Source: Thermococcus sp.
GTDB taxonomy: Archaea > Methanobacteriota_B > Thermococci > Thermococcales > Thermococcaceae
Reading direction: 5' to 3'
Assembly (NCBI RefSeq): GCF_027012695.1
Contig: NZ_JALUYR010000006.1
Location: forward strand, 1 to 61,082
DNA: 61,082 bases
Under the pieces are notes generated by a model. That model was not told the origin of the DNA. It ran no database searches and saw only the letters and a program-made list of their open reading frames with translations. Below are positions 48,127 to 56,512 of this stretch, in pieces; within the stretch, counting starts at the first letter, position 1; each line of letters opens with the position of its first letter. The position numbers were made by a program, and so were the translations under genes.

Positions 48127-48600
48127 TTACCCATCGGCTCTCCTCTTTGAGAGGACTATGCGCTGACTCCCCTGGTAGCTGCCGCGATAGGGGTTTTTTG
48201 CTGGACCCTCAAGACGTATAAACGCTATCTGGACAAAGCGCTCTCCGTAATCCAGCTCAACGGGTTCCTTCGAAGCGTTGACGATCATCAGGGTGAGGTT
48301 GCCGTCCCATCCCGGGTCAACCCATGCGAAGGAACCGAGGAGGCCTTCCCTCGCGAGACTGCTTCTGAGCCTCATATCCCCCATAACATCGTCTGGAAGT
48401 TTAACGCGCTCGAGGGTTAGAATTAGGGCATGGGTCCTGGGGGGAATTACGACACCTCCATTTTTCTCCACGTTGATGAGCTCGCCGTCTATATAAGCCT
48501 CTTTCCCAACGCGCAGATCGTAACCTGCCGGTTGAAGGGACTTTTCGTTGAAGGGTTCAATGAGAATCTCCTTCCTGATTTTCCAGTCCGGGAGTATCAT
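48127..48600 (-). CDS. dcd: dCTP deaminase
   Basis: The 157-residue trimeric dUTPase-fold enzyme converts dCTP to dUTP (possibly on to dUMP, as in Methanocaldococcus jannaschii). It has GDMRLRSSLAREGLLG with catalytic R-S-S and E, and AWVDPGWDGNLTLMIVN. It supplies dUTP/dUMP for thymidylate synthesis. ATG 48600 follows GGTGGG. Confidence 0.93.
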   Translation of the reverse strand: MILPDWKIRKEILIEPFNEKSLQPAGYDLRVGKEAYIDGELINVEKNGGVVIPPRTHALILTLERVKLPDDVMGDMRLRSSLAREGLLGSFAWVDPGWDGNLTLMIVNASKEPVELDYGERFVQIAFIRLEGPAKNPYRGSYQGSQRIVLSKRRADG

Positions 48601-48611
48601 CCCACCACCGC

Positions 48612-48623
48612 AAGCTTTATTTT
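48612..48623 (+). promoter_or_regulatory. tRNA-Arg promoter
   Basis: CGCAAGCTTTATTTTG lies 25-35 bp before the tRNA 5' end. It overlaps the region just upstream of the divergent dcd start. Confidence 0.5.
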
Positions 48624-48646
48624 GTCAGCCCTTAAAACACTTCCGA

Positions 48647-48722
<76 letters not shown>

Positions 48723-49381
48723 TAGCAAACTTTTCTGGGGAAAAGTTTGATCAAATGCTTTTAACTTCTGGAGATTGTGGAGGGAGTTTGTGTGCACTCT
48801 TACTTGCCAATCCTGATTGCGGGTTTGAGCCCTCACGCAAGCCCTCCAACCAGTTTCACCCTTATTGTTGGCGTCCGAAGGACGCCGTTTCAGGAGTGAA
48901 ACGCTTACAAGGGAGCAGTTATGGATACAACCTCTTTCCGAACGTGACTATTTTAACGTGCACGAGGCATTGCTGGATCCCTTTTGCAGTGAAAGATTTT
49001 TGGTCAAGCTTTTCGCCAGAAAAGGTTGTTTGGGGGCTAACGCCCCCACACCCCCTTATCGCCCTTGCTTCGCAAAGCGCTGGCGGAAAATTGTCGACTG
49101 TTTTGAAATGTTAAAATGTAGGGGGATTCCTCGCATCTCCCTAGCAATTCTATGGTTGAATTCTCTCATTAATGCTCTTCTCCAGAGAGTTCCCATCCTT
49201 TGACGCCCTTCGGGCGTCTGTTAAAGTTGAACTCCTGCCAAAACGCGAGTTAACAATGATAGAATTCAAGATTTATCCCAGTGTTTTTCAGTGGAATCCA
49301 CTCAAACTGACGATTTAGGGGGAACCACAAACTTTGATCAAACTTTGCGAAGGCAAAGTTTGAAAGAAAAGGGAAGAGGGT
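48723..49381. repeat. Gene-free, palindrome-rich tract between tRNA-Arg and rpl12
   Basis: No supported gene. Hairpins seen: CAAACTTTTC-TGGG-GAAAAGTTTG (48726-48749); GGCGTCCGAAGGACGCC near 48880; GTTTC-AGGAGT-GAAAC; CTTTTC-GCCA-GAAAAG near 49010; GGGGGCTAACGCCCCC near 49030; GACGCCC-TTC-GGGCGTC (49202-49218); and CAAACTTTGC-GAAG-GCAAAGTTTG (49339-49362). The first and last match the first two hairpins after the tRNA at 12315, where they are only 34 bp apart. Confidence 0.75.
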
Positions 49382-49699
49382 TCAGCCGAAGAGGGCGCCA
49401 AGACCGGCGAGGGCCTCCTCCTCGCTGGCCTCCTCTTCCTCTTCTTCCTCTTCCTCCTCCTGAGCGGCCTCGGCCGGAGCCTCTGCCGGGACAGCGGCGA
49501 CTGCAACCGGGGCGGCAACCGGCATGGCGGCCTTCTCTATGACCTCGTCGATGTTGACGCCCTCGAGCGCTGCAACGAGGGCCTTTATCCTGGCCTCATC
49601 GGGGGTAATCCCGGCGGCCTCAAGGACCTTCTTAAGGTTCTCCTCGTTTATCTCCTTGCCAGCGGCGTGGAGCAGCAGAGCGGCATATACGTACTCCAT
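49382..49699 (-). CDS. rpl12: 50S ribosomal protein P1/L12e
   Basis: The 105-residue acidic stalk protein has an N-terminal dimer domain ([31 protein letters not shown]), an Ala/Pro hinge and a run of glutamates before the [12 protein letters not shown] tail that recruits translation GTPases. Several dimers bind L10. A GGAGGTGTGAAAG site precedes the ATG. Last gene of its operon. Confidence 0.96.
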   Translation of the reverse strand: MEYVYAALLLHAAGKEINEENLKKVLEAAGITPDEARIKALVAALEGVNIDEVIEKAAMPVAAPVAVAAVPAEAPAEAAQEEEEEEEEEEASEEEALAGLGALFG

Positions 49700-49768
49700 C
49701 TTTCACACCTCCGATCATCCTCATTTTCAATCCATTTAACATCTGTATGGGATACGGGAAACTGGAAA

Positions 49769-50788
49769 TCAGCCGAAGAGCGCGCCCAGTCCCGCGAGCG
49801 CGTCCTCTTCGCTGGCCTCTTCCTCTTCCTCCTCTTCCTCGGCCTCCTCAACCTTCTCCTCAGCCGGCTGAGGGGCCGCGACTGTCACTTGTGCCTGGGC
49901 GTTTAAAAGCTCTTTGGTCTTCTCGTCAAGTAACTCTTCAGGCAGGTTCTGGGCTATGAGCAGGACTGCACGAAGGGCCCTGCCAAAGATCTCCTCGATT
50001 GTTTCGGGCGTGACGTAGCCAGCCTCGACTGCAACGTTCTTGGCCCCGAGGAAGGCCTTCTGGATGATCGCCTCGATGGTCTGCTTGGTCGGATAGGCGG
50101 TGTTGACCGACAGGTTGAAGGCGTGCATGTAAGCCTTCTGGAGCATGTTGATGTACTCGTTCTCGTCGATGGCAAGAACCTCTGGAGTGTAGACTATGCC
50201 GTCCTCGTAGGCCGCGAGGAGGTTGAGACCGACCTCGAGCGGCTCGATGCCGAGCGCGTTCAGGATCCTGGCGAGCTGGTCGGTTATTACCTCACCTGCC
50301 TTGAGGACGGTGTAGTCCTTCTGTATGCTGACCTTGCCCTTCTCGATCCTCGCCGGAATACCAAGGGCCTGCATCTCACCGACGAGCGGACCCGGCGCGA
50401 GTGAGGTCGGTCCGGCCGGGATGACGACGTCGTGCGGAACGACCGCACCGGCCTTGGCCGGGGCCGGGGTCTTGCTCTCCTCGAGGAGCTTGTAGAGCTT
50501 GAAGGGGTTCATCTCGGTGGCGAGTATTCCGGCCCCACCCTGGATGTGGTCAACGAGCTTCTCGAGCTCGGGTTTGTTGAGCTCCTTCGCTGCCCTCTTA
50601 ATGGCGAGTTCGATGAGAGTATTCCTGCTGACCCTGAGGAGCGCTTTGCCGCGGAGTTTGTCACGCATCTTGCTAAGCGGATAAGCGGGGACGCCGGCCA
50701 CGTCAACGAGCGCTATCACTGGGTGGCTCTTGATGATCTTGGTGAGCTCTTCAACTTCCTTCTTTTTCCACTCGGCTACGTGGGCCAT
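49769..50788 (-). CDS. rpl10: 50S ribosomal protein L10 (P0)
   Basis: The 339-residue archaeal uL10 has the rRNA-binding N-terminus ([24 protein letters not shown]), three long helices that bind L12 dimers, and the same glutamate-rich [10 protein letters not shown] tail as L12, so it too can recruit elongation factors. ATG 50788 follows GAGGTGAGGGA. 5 bp after the rpl1 stop. Confidence 0.96.
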   Translation of the reverse strand: MAHVAEWKKKEVEELTKIIKSHPVIALVDVAGVPAYPLSKMRDKLRGKALLRVSRNTLIELAIKRAAKELNKPELEKLVDHIQGGAGILATEMNPFKLYKLLEESKTPAPAKAGAVVPHDVVIPAGPTSLAPGPLVGEMQALGIPARIEKGKVSIQKDYTVLKAGEVITDQLARILNALGIEPLEVGLNLLAAYEDGIVYTPEVLAIDENEYINMLQKAYMHAFNLSVNTAYPTKQTIEAIIQKAFLGAKNVAVEAGYVTPETIEEIFGRALRAVLLIAQNLPEELLDEKTKELLNAQAQVTVAAPQPAEEKVEEAEEEEEEEEASEEDALAGLGALFG

Positions 50789-50793
50789 TTCCC

Positions 50794-51444
50794 TCACCTC
50801 TCCACCTTGATGGCCGGTCCCATGGTGGTCTTGATGTACACTGACTTCACCTGGTTCTCGCCGCGCTCAAGCTTGTTGAGTATCGCGTTGAGAACCGCCT
50901 CGGCGTTCTCGGCGAGCTTCTCGTCGTCCATGTCCTCGGTGCCTATAGGAGCGTGTATGACGGGGTTGTTCTTGAGCTGTATCCTGACGGTCTTCCTAAG
51001 CTTGTTCACTATGGGCTCAAGGTTGGTCATCGTCGGCGGAACGACAACTGGCATCTTGTTCCTCGGACCGAGGTACCTACCGAGGTACCTACCGATCTTC
51101 GGCATCAGCGGAGCCGCGGCAATGAAGAAGTCGTAGTTCTTCGCCAGCTTCCGTGCCTGTCTCGGGTTCTTTGCGAGCTCCTCAAGCTGCTCTCCACTAA
51201 TCACATCAAGCCCGAGCTTTTTAGCCGCCTCGGCAACGGCACCATCAGCGATGACCGCGATCTTCGGTTCTTTCCCACGACCGTGGGGCAGCACAACCTC
51301 AAGCTTGAACCTGTTCTCCGGCTTGCGGAGGTCAATGTCCTTGAGGTTGACTGCCATCTCGACGGTCTGTGTGAAGTTGCGCGGCTTAGCCCGGGCCTTC
51401 GCCTCCTTCACCGCTTCCAGGAGTTTCTGCCTGTCATAGGCCAT
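50794..51444 (-). CDS. rpl1: 50S ribosomal protein L1
   Basis: The 216-residue uL1 binds the L1 stalk of 23S rRNA ([30 protein letters not shown]-like core). It has its own promoter in the 78-bp gap after rpl11 (minus strand AAAAGTTTAAAAATCCCTC, 51501-51519). In Methanococcus, L1 represses its own operon by binding the mRNA, but I see no clear rRNA mimic here. GGAGGGCTGTAA precedes the ATG. Confidence 0.95.
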   Translation of the reverse strand: MAYDRQKLLEAVKEAKARAKPRNFTQTVEMAVNLKDIDLRKPENRFKLEVVLPHGRGKEPKIAVIADGAVAEAAKKLGLDVISGEQLEELAKNPRQARKLAKNYDFFIAAAPLMPKIGRYLGRYLGPRNKMPVVVPPTMTNLEPIVNKLRKTVRIQLKNNPVIHAPIGTEDMDDEKLAENAEAVLNAILNKLERGENQVKSVYIKTTMGPAIKVER

Positions 51445-51500
51445 TTACAGCCCTCCTTTCGGTTTTGATTTAAGCCGAAAAAGTCAAAGATGCGTAAAAG

Positions 51501-51519
51501 GAGGGATTTTTAAACTTTT
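51501..51519 (-). promoter_or_regulatory. Internal promoter for rpl1-rpl10-rpl12
   Basis: AGTTTAAAAATCCC on the minus strand has TATA character, with a start near 51484. It separates rpl1-rpl10-rpl12 from the ftsZ-to-rpl11 genes. Confidence 0.55.
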
Positions 51520-51522
51520 CCC

Positions 51523-52014
51523 TCACTCCTCGGCTTTCTCAAAAATCTCGTCGTAGAGCCCCTCGTCAATCTCCCTCTGGACTTCCCTGGGGTCCTTGCC
51601 CTCGACTGTGACGCCCATGCTGAGGGCGGTGCCTATGACCTCTTTGGATGCCTCCTTGAGGGTCGGCGAGAGCATCTGATCAATCTTCATCTTGGCTATC
51701 CTGACGACCTGCTCCATGGTCAGGTCCCCGACGGGACTGTGTCCGGCCTCACTTGAACCCTTGGGAATGCCGAGTTCCTTCTTTATGAGCTGGCTTGTCG
51801 GGGGAATGCCGACCTCGATCACGAAGGTCTTCTTTTTGGGGTCGGTGACTATGATCCTCACGGGGACCTGCATACCCTCGAAGTCCTTGGTGGCTTTGTT
51901 TATCTCGTCGACTACCTGTTTGACGTTGAGTCCGAGAGGACCGATAGCTGGACCGAGCGGCGGTCCGGGTGAGGCCCTTCCTCCCTCAACGAGCACCTCA
52001 ACAACCTGTGCCAT
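51523..52014 (-). CDS. rpl11: 50S ribosomal protein L11
   Basis: The 163-residue uL11 has the [29 protein letters not shown] signature and the RNA-binding C-terminal domain. It forms the GTPase-associated centre with L10/L12. ATG 52014 is the family start; the earlier in-frame start is part of the ribosome binding site (GAGGTGAGAAAG). Confidence 0.96.
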   Translation of the reverse strand: MAQVVEVLVEGGRASPGPPLGPAIGPLGLNVKQVVDEINKATKDFEGMQVPVRIIVTDPKKKTFVIEVGIPPTSQLIKKELGIPKGSSEAGHSPVGDLTMEQVVRIAKMKIDQMLSPTLKEASKEVIGTALSMGVTVEGKDPREVQREIDEGLYDEIFEKAEE

Positions 52015-52038
52015 CTTTCTCACCTCTGGATGATTCCT

Positions 52039-52497
52039 TCACTCCTTCTGGCGTTTGCTTATAAGTCTAACGTATTCGCCCCTCACCGTGACCGGAATGG
52101 GGACGATGGAGCCTATGAGCTCCACTACTATTTCGTCCTTGCTCTCATCAACCCTGACGACCTTCGCCTTCTCGCCCTTGAACGGGCCGGCGATGAGCTC
52201 AACGATGTCCCCTGGCTCGAAGCCACTCACAGCGGGCTTCTCCTCGAGGAAGTGCTCTATCTCCTCGAATTTGACCTCTCCCGGAAGCGTTCCCTTGGCG
52301 TGGCGTATGCCTTTGATGGCCTCGTCGACGGCGCTCTTACTTGGTGCCTCAACGAAGATGTATCCCTTAACCCTGGAGGGGGCAAGGATTGCGTATACCG
52401 GAAGGTTGTAGGTTTTAACCTTGCTGTATATCAGCTTTGATGTGGTCTCCTCCTGGCCAACGGTGACGCGCACTGTGAATATCCTGCCGTCGCTCAT
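52039..52497 (-). CDS. spt5: Transcription elongation factor Spt5/NusG
   Basis: The 152-residue archaeal Spt5 has an NGN domain (residues 1-85) that clamps RNA polymerase and a KOW domain ([25 protein letters not shown]). It works with Spt4 encoded elsewhere. ATG 52497 follows GGTGATGGGG; the earlier in-frame starts overlap the secE stop. Confidence 0.95.
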   Translation of the reverse strand: MSDGRIFTVRVTVGQEETTSKLIYSKVKTYNLPVYAILAPSRVKGYIFVEAPSKSAVDEAIKGIRHAKGTLPGEVKFEEIEHFLEEKPAVSGFEPGDIVELIAGPFKGEKAKVVRVDESKDEIVVELIGSIVPIPVTVRGEYVRLISKRQKE

Positions 52498-52514
52498 CCC
52501 CATCACCATTTCTA

Positions 52515-52700
52515 TCACTGCCCGGTGATGAGATAACCCACCAGGCGGATTATGAGGCCGATGGACCCTATGAGGAGCATTCCCAGGCCGGTTACCTTAA
52601 CGGCCAGCTTGAACTCCTTGGGCCCCGGCTTCTTCGTGACCATCAGAACCCTCCGCGACTCCGCGAAGAAATTTTTAAGCTTTTCTATAACGTTCGCCAC
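52515..52700 (-). CDS. secE: Protein translocase subunit SecE (Sec61 gamma)
   Basis: The 61-residue protein has an amphipathic helix ([22 protein letters not shown]) and one membrane helix, as in archaeal SecE. GTG 52700 is chosen after GGGGTGA; an in-frame GTG three codons upstream is part of that site. It clamps the SecY channel. Located between ftsZ and spt5. Confidence 0.93.
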   Translation of the reverse strand: MANVIEKLKNFFAESRRVLMVTKKPGPKEFKLAVKVTGLGMLLIGSIGLIIRLVGYLITGQ

Positions 52701-52732
52701 GACTCTCACCCCTGCTTTTGAAATAGAAATGA

Positions 52733-53854
52733 TCAGAGCTCGTCCAGGTCGAGCCTGATAACCTTCCTCTCCTCCTCACCGAAGTAAGGCCTTTCCTCCT
52801 CCTCCGCAACCGCGTAGGGCGAGCTGACGCCCGTGACAACGAGGAGGATTCTTATGGTTTTACCAAGCTCCTCGTCGAGCTGGATTCCCCAGATGACCTG
52901 GGCCTCGGGATCGAGCTTGCTCGTGACGAGTTCGATTATCTGCTGGGCCTCCTCGAGCTTGACGTCGCTTCCGCTTATGCTTATCAGAGCACCCTTGGCG
53001 CCGCTTATGTCGACGTCGAGGAGCGGGCTGTTCAAAGCCTGCTGAGCAGCCTCAAGGGCGCGCTTCTCGCTGTCGCTCTCGCCGATGCCTATCATCGCAA
53101 CGCCGCCGTCCTTCATAACTGCCCTAACATCGTTGAAGTCGAGGTTAACCAGTCCAGGCTTGGTGATGAGCTCGGTTATGCCTTTAACCGCCTGGACGAG
53201 TATCTCATCCGCAACTTTAAATGCCATGTGGATCGGGAGGTTCGGGGCCACCTCCATGAGCTTGTCGTTCGGGATGACTATGACCGTGTCGCTGTTCTTC
53301 CTGAGCTTTTCAAGGCCGTACTCGGCGTTCTTGATGCGCCTTATTCCCTCAACCGTGAAGGGGAGGGTGACCACTGAAACGGTCAGGGCGCCCATCTTCT
53401 TGGCTATCTCTGCAACCACCGGGGCGGCGCCGGTTCCGGTTCCACCTCCGAGACCGCAGGTGATGAAGACCATGTCTGCCCCCTCAAGGGCCTCCCTGAT
53501 TTCCCTCTCGCTTTCCCTCGCGGCCTCTTCACCCATCTTGGGGTTGTTCCCGGCACCGAGACCGCGGGTAAGTTCCTTACCTATGAGTATCTTCTTGTGA
53601 GCGCGAACCTTAAGGAGATCCTGGGCATCGGTGTTGATGGCTATGACCTTCGCACCCTCAATACCGACCTGCATCATTCTGTTAATGGTGTTGCAACCGG
53701 CTCCACCCACACCGACGACGTATATCTTGGCCTGGATCTGCTCGAGGATCTTCTTAAGTTCCTCATCAATGTCCGTCTGGGCCACAGGGGTTTCGGAGAC
53801 ACCCTTCGAGCCAGCGGAGGTCCTCTCAATGGCGTCTTCAATCAGCTTCAGCAT
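52733..53854 (-). CDS. ftsZ: Cell division protein FtsZ
   Basis: The 373-residue tubulin-like GTPase has [13 protein letters not shown] (about residues 48-60) and the tubulin signature [13 protein letters not shown] (134-146), then the T7 loop [11 protein letters not shown]. Its polymers form the division ring. GGAGGGTGAAAGC precedes the ATG. It leads the operon ftsZ-secE-spt5-rpl11; its linkage with translation genes is normal in Thermococcales. Confidence 0.96.
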   Translation of the reverse strand: MLKLIEDAIERTSAGSKGVSETPVAQTDIDEELKKILEQIQAKIYVVGVGGAGCNTINRMMQVGIEGAKVIAINTDAQDLLKVRAHKKILIGKELTRGLGAGNNPKMGEEAARESEREIREALEGADMVFITCGLGGGTGTGAAPVVAEIAKKMGALTVSVVTLPFTVEGIRRIKNAEYGLEKLRKNSDTVIVIPNDKLMEVAPNLPIHMAFKVADEILVQAVKGITELITKPGLVNLDFNDVRAVMKDGGVAMIGIGESDSEKRALEAAQQALNSPLLDVDISGAKGALISISGSDVKLEEAQQIIELVTSKLDPEAQVIWGIQLDEELGKTIRILLVVTGVSSPYAVAEEEERPYFGEEERKVIRLDLDEL

Positions 53855-53898
53855 GCTTTCACCCTCCGGTAAATTGACACCGCCCCAGTTTTGGGCAG

Positions 53899-53913
53899 GG
53901 AGTATATAAACCT
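53899..53913 (-). promoter_or_regulatory. ftsZ operon promoter
   Basis: AGGTTTATATACTCC on the minus strand is a good TATA box, with a start near 53880 and a leader of about 25 nt to ATG 53854. Confidence 0.65.
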
Positions 53914-53969
53914 AGCTGGACGAAGGCTGATTTTTAAATCCCGCTTAACATCTTTAAAGATTTCGCTTT

Positions 53970-54788
53970 TCAATCCCGTATGAACTCCAGTCCGAGCTCT
54001 TCGGCCAGGTTCCTTGCCAGCTGCCTCGTCTCACCTTTGCTACCCTTCCAGTCAACGTAGATGGTATCCACCCCGCGAGAGGTTCGTTCTATGGCCTTCA
54101 GCAGCATCTCCCTGCCCAGCGGATGGGCGTACTTCGGGACTATGTGACCGAAGGCAATCTCTGTCTCGAGTGCCCTCTTCGTCTGTTTCGGCGCGTAGTG
54201 ACCGCCGCCAATTCCAACCGCCACCGGAAAGTCTGCCCTTTCGTAGTTTTTGAGGACATAAACTATGGTCTCGGCTATGATCTCACCGGCCCTCTCGTTG
54301 ATCCACTCCTCTTCGCTTGAGCCTATCTCAATGAAGAAGCCCGGGACGTCCACCTCCGTGGGGCCATGGTGGGTCGCCTCATAACAGACCGTCCAGCCGA
54401 GATCGTTCAGCTCGTTCATCTTCAGTAATGCGAGCTTCATAGCCACCGGTTCCGCAATGGCGAGGCTTTCGTCCCTTCCACCGTACATCGCCTTTCCCCA
54501 GTTGCCGGTCACGTGGGTGGTTAAAGCCGGGAGCTTCTGCCTGCTCGAGTGCCTCGAGGCGAAGGCTATAATCTCCGGCCTGAAGCCGAGCTGTTTCTCT
54601 ATCTCCTCGTCGAGGCTGTCGTAGTATATCATCTCGTTGTTGGTCGTCAGTATGACGGTATCCCCCCTGCTGTAAACCGGGTTGCCATCGAAGACCCCTC
54701 CGGTTTCAACAAAACCGAAGTTCTCAACTAGCTTACCCATTATGTTCATCGAGGCTGGGTCAACCCGGGTTGTCATTATCACCTTCAT
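53970..54788 (-). CDS. dtdA: D-aminoacyl-tRNA deacylase
   Basis: The 272-residue archaeal/plant-type DtdA (GEK1 family) removes D-amino acids from mischarged tRNA. Family stretches are [23 protein letters not shown] and [23 protein letters not shown], then [12 protein letters not shown], whose His residues bind zinc. ATG 54788 follows GGAGGGGTTGCGG. Confidence 0.93.
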   Translation of the reverse strand: MKVIMTTRVDPASMNIMGKLVENFGFVETGGVFDGNPVYSRGDTVILTTNNEMIYYDSLDEEIEKQLGFRPEIIAFASRHSSRQKLPALTTHVTGNWGKAMYGGRDESLAIAEPVAMKLALLKMNELNDLGWTVCYEATHHGPTEVDVPGFFIEIGSSEEEWINERAGEIIAETIVYVLKNYERADFPVAVGIGGGHYAPKQTKRALETEIAFGHIVPKYAHPLGREMLLKAIERTSRGVDTIYVDWKGSKGETRQLARNLAEELGLEFIRD

Positions 54789-54920
54789 CCGCAACCCCTC
54801 CGATTGATACCCGAGAACGTTAAAAGGCTTTGCACCGCATAGGTTTCACAATCGCACCGCTTCCACGGAGAATTCGCCAGTTGATACCGGCGTTTTTATG
54901 AAAGATTTACGAAAATGTAA

Positions 54921-54977
54921 CGCAAACTATATAACAGCGGGCGTGCTTCAATATCCTAATATGGCCACATGGCCATA
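54921..54977 (+). promoter_or_regulatory. TRAP operon promoter and operator-like inverted repeat
   Basis: CGCAAACTATATAACAG gives BRE and TATA (54927-54935). The predicted start near 54957 is followed by the inverted repeat TATGGCC-ACAT-GGCCATA at 54960-54977, a good place for a repressor. The rest of the upstream gap shows no gene. Confidence 0.65.
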
Positions 54978-55008
54978 GATGTACAACACAACCGGAGGGT
55001 GGACTGCA

Positions 55009-56043
55009 ATGAGAAGGGTTGTATCAATAGGGCTGGTGGCGGTTTTGGTCTTTGCCGTGATAATGGCCGGCTGTATCGGTGGCGGCAACGAGACCAGCTC
55101 CCCGACCAGCGGTCCGACTGAGAGCTACTCGATAGAGATATACACTGGAGGTACGAGCGGAGTTTACTACCCGCTCGGCTCCGCCTATGCGAACATACTT
55201 AACAAGTACAGCAAAAAGGAGACGGGCATAAAAATCGAGGCCAGGGCCGTCACCAGCGGTGCCAGTGTTGCCAACGCCCAGGCCATAGGTGACGGAAGGG
55301 CCCAGGCGGCGATAATGCAGAACGACGTCGCCTACTACGCCTACCACGGAACGATCCTAAAGGCGTTCAAGGGCAAGCCTGTTAAAAAGCTCCGCGGCAT
55401 AGCGGCCCTCTACCCGGAGACCATACAGTTCGTCGTCAGGGCCAACAGCCCAATCCACAGCCTCCAGGACCTGAAGGGAAGAAAGGTCGCGGTTGGAGCG
55501 GCCGGGAGCGGTACCGCCGTTGCCGCCCAGCAGATACTCGAGGCCGCTGGAGTGTGGGACGACGTTGACAAGGTCTACCTCAAGTTCAGTGAAGCGGCCC
55601 AGCAGCTCAAGCTCGGCCAGATTGATGCGGCGGTTATAGTTTCCGGTGCCCCCACTCCGGCAATCGAACAGATAGCAGTCCAGACCCCGGTAAGGGTTCT
55701 TCCAATCGGGGAGGACATACTCAAGAAGCTCAAGGAGAAGGGATACATCTTCTACGTCGCCCAGACCCTTCCGAAGGACACCTACAAGGGCATGACCGAG
55801 GACACCCCCACACTCGCGGTCAAGGCGATCCTCGTCGTCAGCGCAGACGTTCCGGACGACGTTGTTTACGCCATGACCAAGCTCCTCTTCAACCACGTTG
55901 ACGAGCTCAGGCAGGTCCACGCCAAGGCCAAGTACATAAGCTTCGACACCGCCCTCGACGGTATGAGCATTCCACTCCACCCGGGAGCGATCAAGTACTA
56001 CGAGGAGAAGGGCAAGGAAGTGCCCAGTGACTTAAAGCCATGA
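55009..56043 (+). CDS. TAXI family TRAP transporter solute-binding lipoprotein
   Basis: The 344-residue protein has a lipoprotein signal (Cys22, IMAGC) and the TAXI fold: TGGTSGVYYPLGSAYANIL, AVTSGASVANAQAIGDGRAQAAIMQNDVAYYAYHG and LKGRKVAVGAAGSGTAVAAQQIL. It captures a small organic acid outside the cell for the permease downstream; glutamate and C4/C5 dicarboxylates are common TAXI ligands. ATG 55009 follows GGAGGGTGGACTGCA. Overlaps the DUF1850 gene by 4 bp. Confidence 0.93.
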   Translation: MRRVVSIGLVAVLVFAVIMAGCIGGGNETSSPTSGPTESYSIEIYTGGTSGVYYPLGSAYANILNKYSKKETGIKIEARAVTSGASVANAQAIGDGRAQAAIMQNDVAYYAYHGTILKAFKGKPVKKLRGIAALYPETIQFVVRANSPIHSLQDLKGRKVAVGAAGSGTAVAAQQILEAAGVWDDVDKVYLKFSEAAQQLKLGQIDAAVIVSGAPTPAIEQIAVQTPVRVLPIGEDILKKLKEKGYIFYVAQTLPKDTYKGMTEDTPTLAVKAILVVSADVPDDVVYAMTKLLFNHVDELRQVHAKAKYISFDTALDGMSIPLHPGAIKYYEEKGKEVPSDLKP

Positions 56044-56510
56044 GGAGGGTCTCTTTGAGCAAGAAAGCCCTTTCTTTTTTTATTATCATCGCGGTTTTAA
56101 TCCTGCTTTTCCCGGTGAAGGCAATTGAGGTAGACCTCGATGGCAGGTCCTACGTATATCCCATCGGTTCGAGGATAGAGATCGACTACATCCACAGCGT
56201 TGAGAGAAGCCCGGTAGTTGAGATTCTCGTCGCCAACGAAAGCGGCTTCTACGCCGTTGAGATGAGGTGGATGGACTTCGGCGCGGGCCTGCCGGAGGAT
56301 GTGCAGAACCTAACCGATGGGTTCTATGTGAAGAGGACCCGCGATTACCTGGGCAGGGAATTTTCCTACTGGTTCATCCCGATAAACCACGCCAACGTTA
56401 CCGTTGATGGCAAACCCGTCCTCCTCGATTCCAATGGGGGCAGGAAGGTTGTCGTCAGGTTCCGTGTAAGGCGCGTTCCATTGGCGAGTTTGATGATAGG
56501 GAGGTGGTGA
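56040..56510 (+). CDS. DUF1850 protein of the TRAP system
   Basis: The 156-residue protein has an N-terminal membrane helix (about 8-26) and a small outer beta domain (IDYIHSVERSPVVEI, WMDFGAGLPEDVQN). DUF1850 proteins are regularly coded between TAXI binding proteins and their permeases. ATGA overlap with the binding-protein gene shows coupling. Role in transport not established. Confidence 0.85.
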   Translation: MRRVSLSKKALSFFIIIAVLILLFPVKAIEVDLDGRSYVYPIGSRIEIDYIHSVERSPVVEILVANESGFYAVEMRWMDFGAGLPEDVQNLTDGFYVKRTRDYLGREFSYWFIPINHANVTVDGKPVLLDSNGGRKVVVRFRVRRVPLASLMIGRW

Positions 56511-56512
56511 AA

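Noticed and set aside
48755-49114. 119-residue plus-strand frame after tRNA-Arg
   Set aside because: No ribosome binding site, runs through several palindromes, and the amino acid pattern is not protein-like.
51067-51092. Short tandem repeat in rpl1 (CCGAGGTACCTA twice)
   Set aside because: It encodes GRYLGRYLG, which fits the L1 protein core; not an inserted element.
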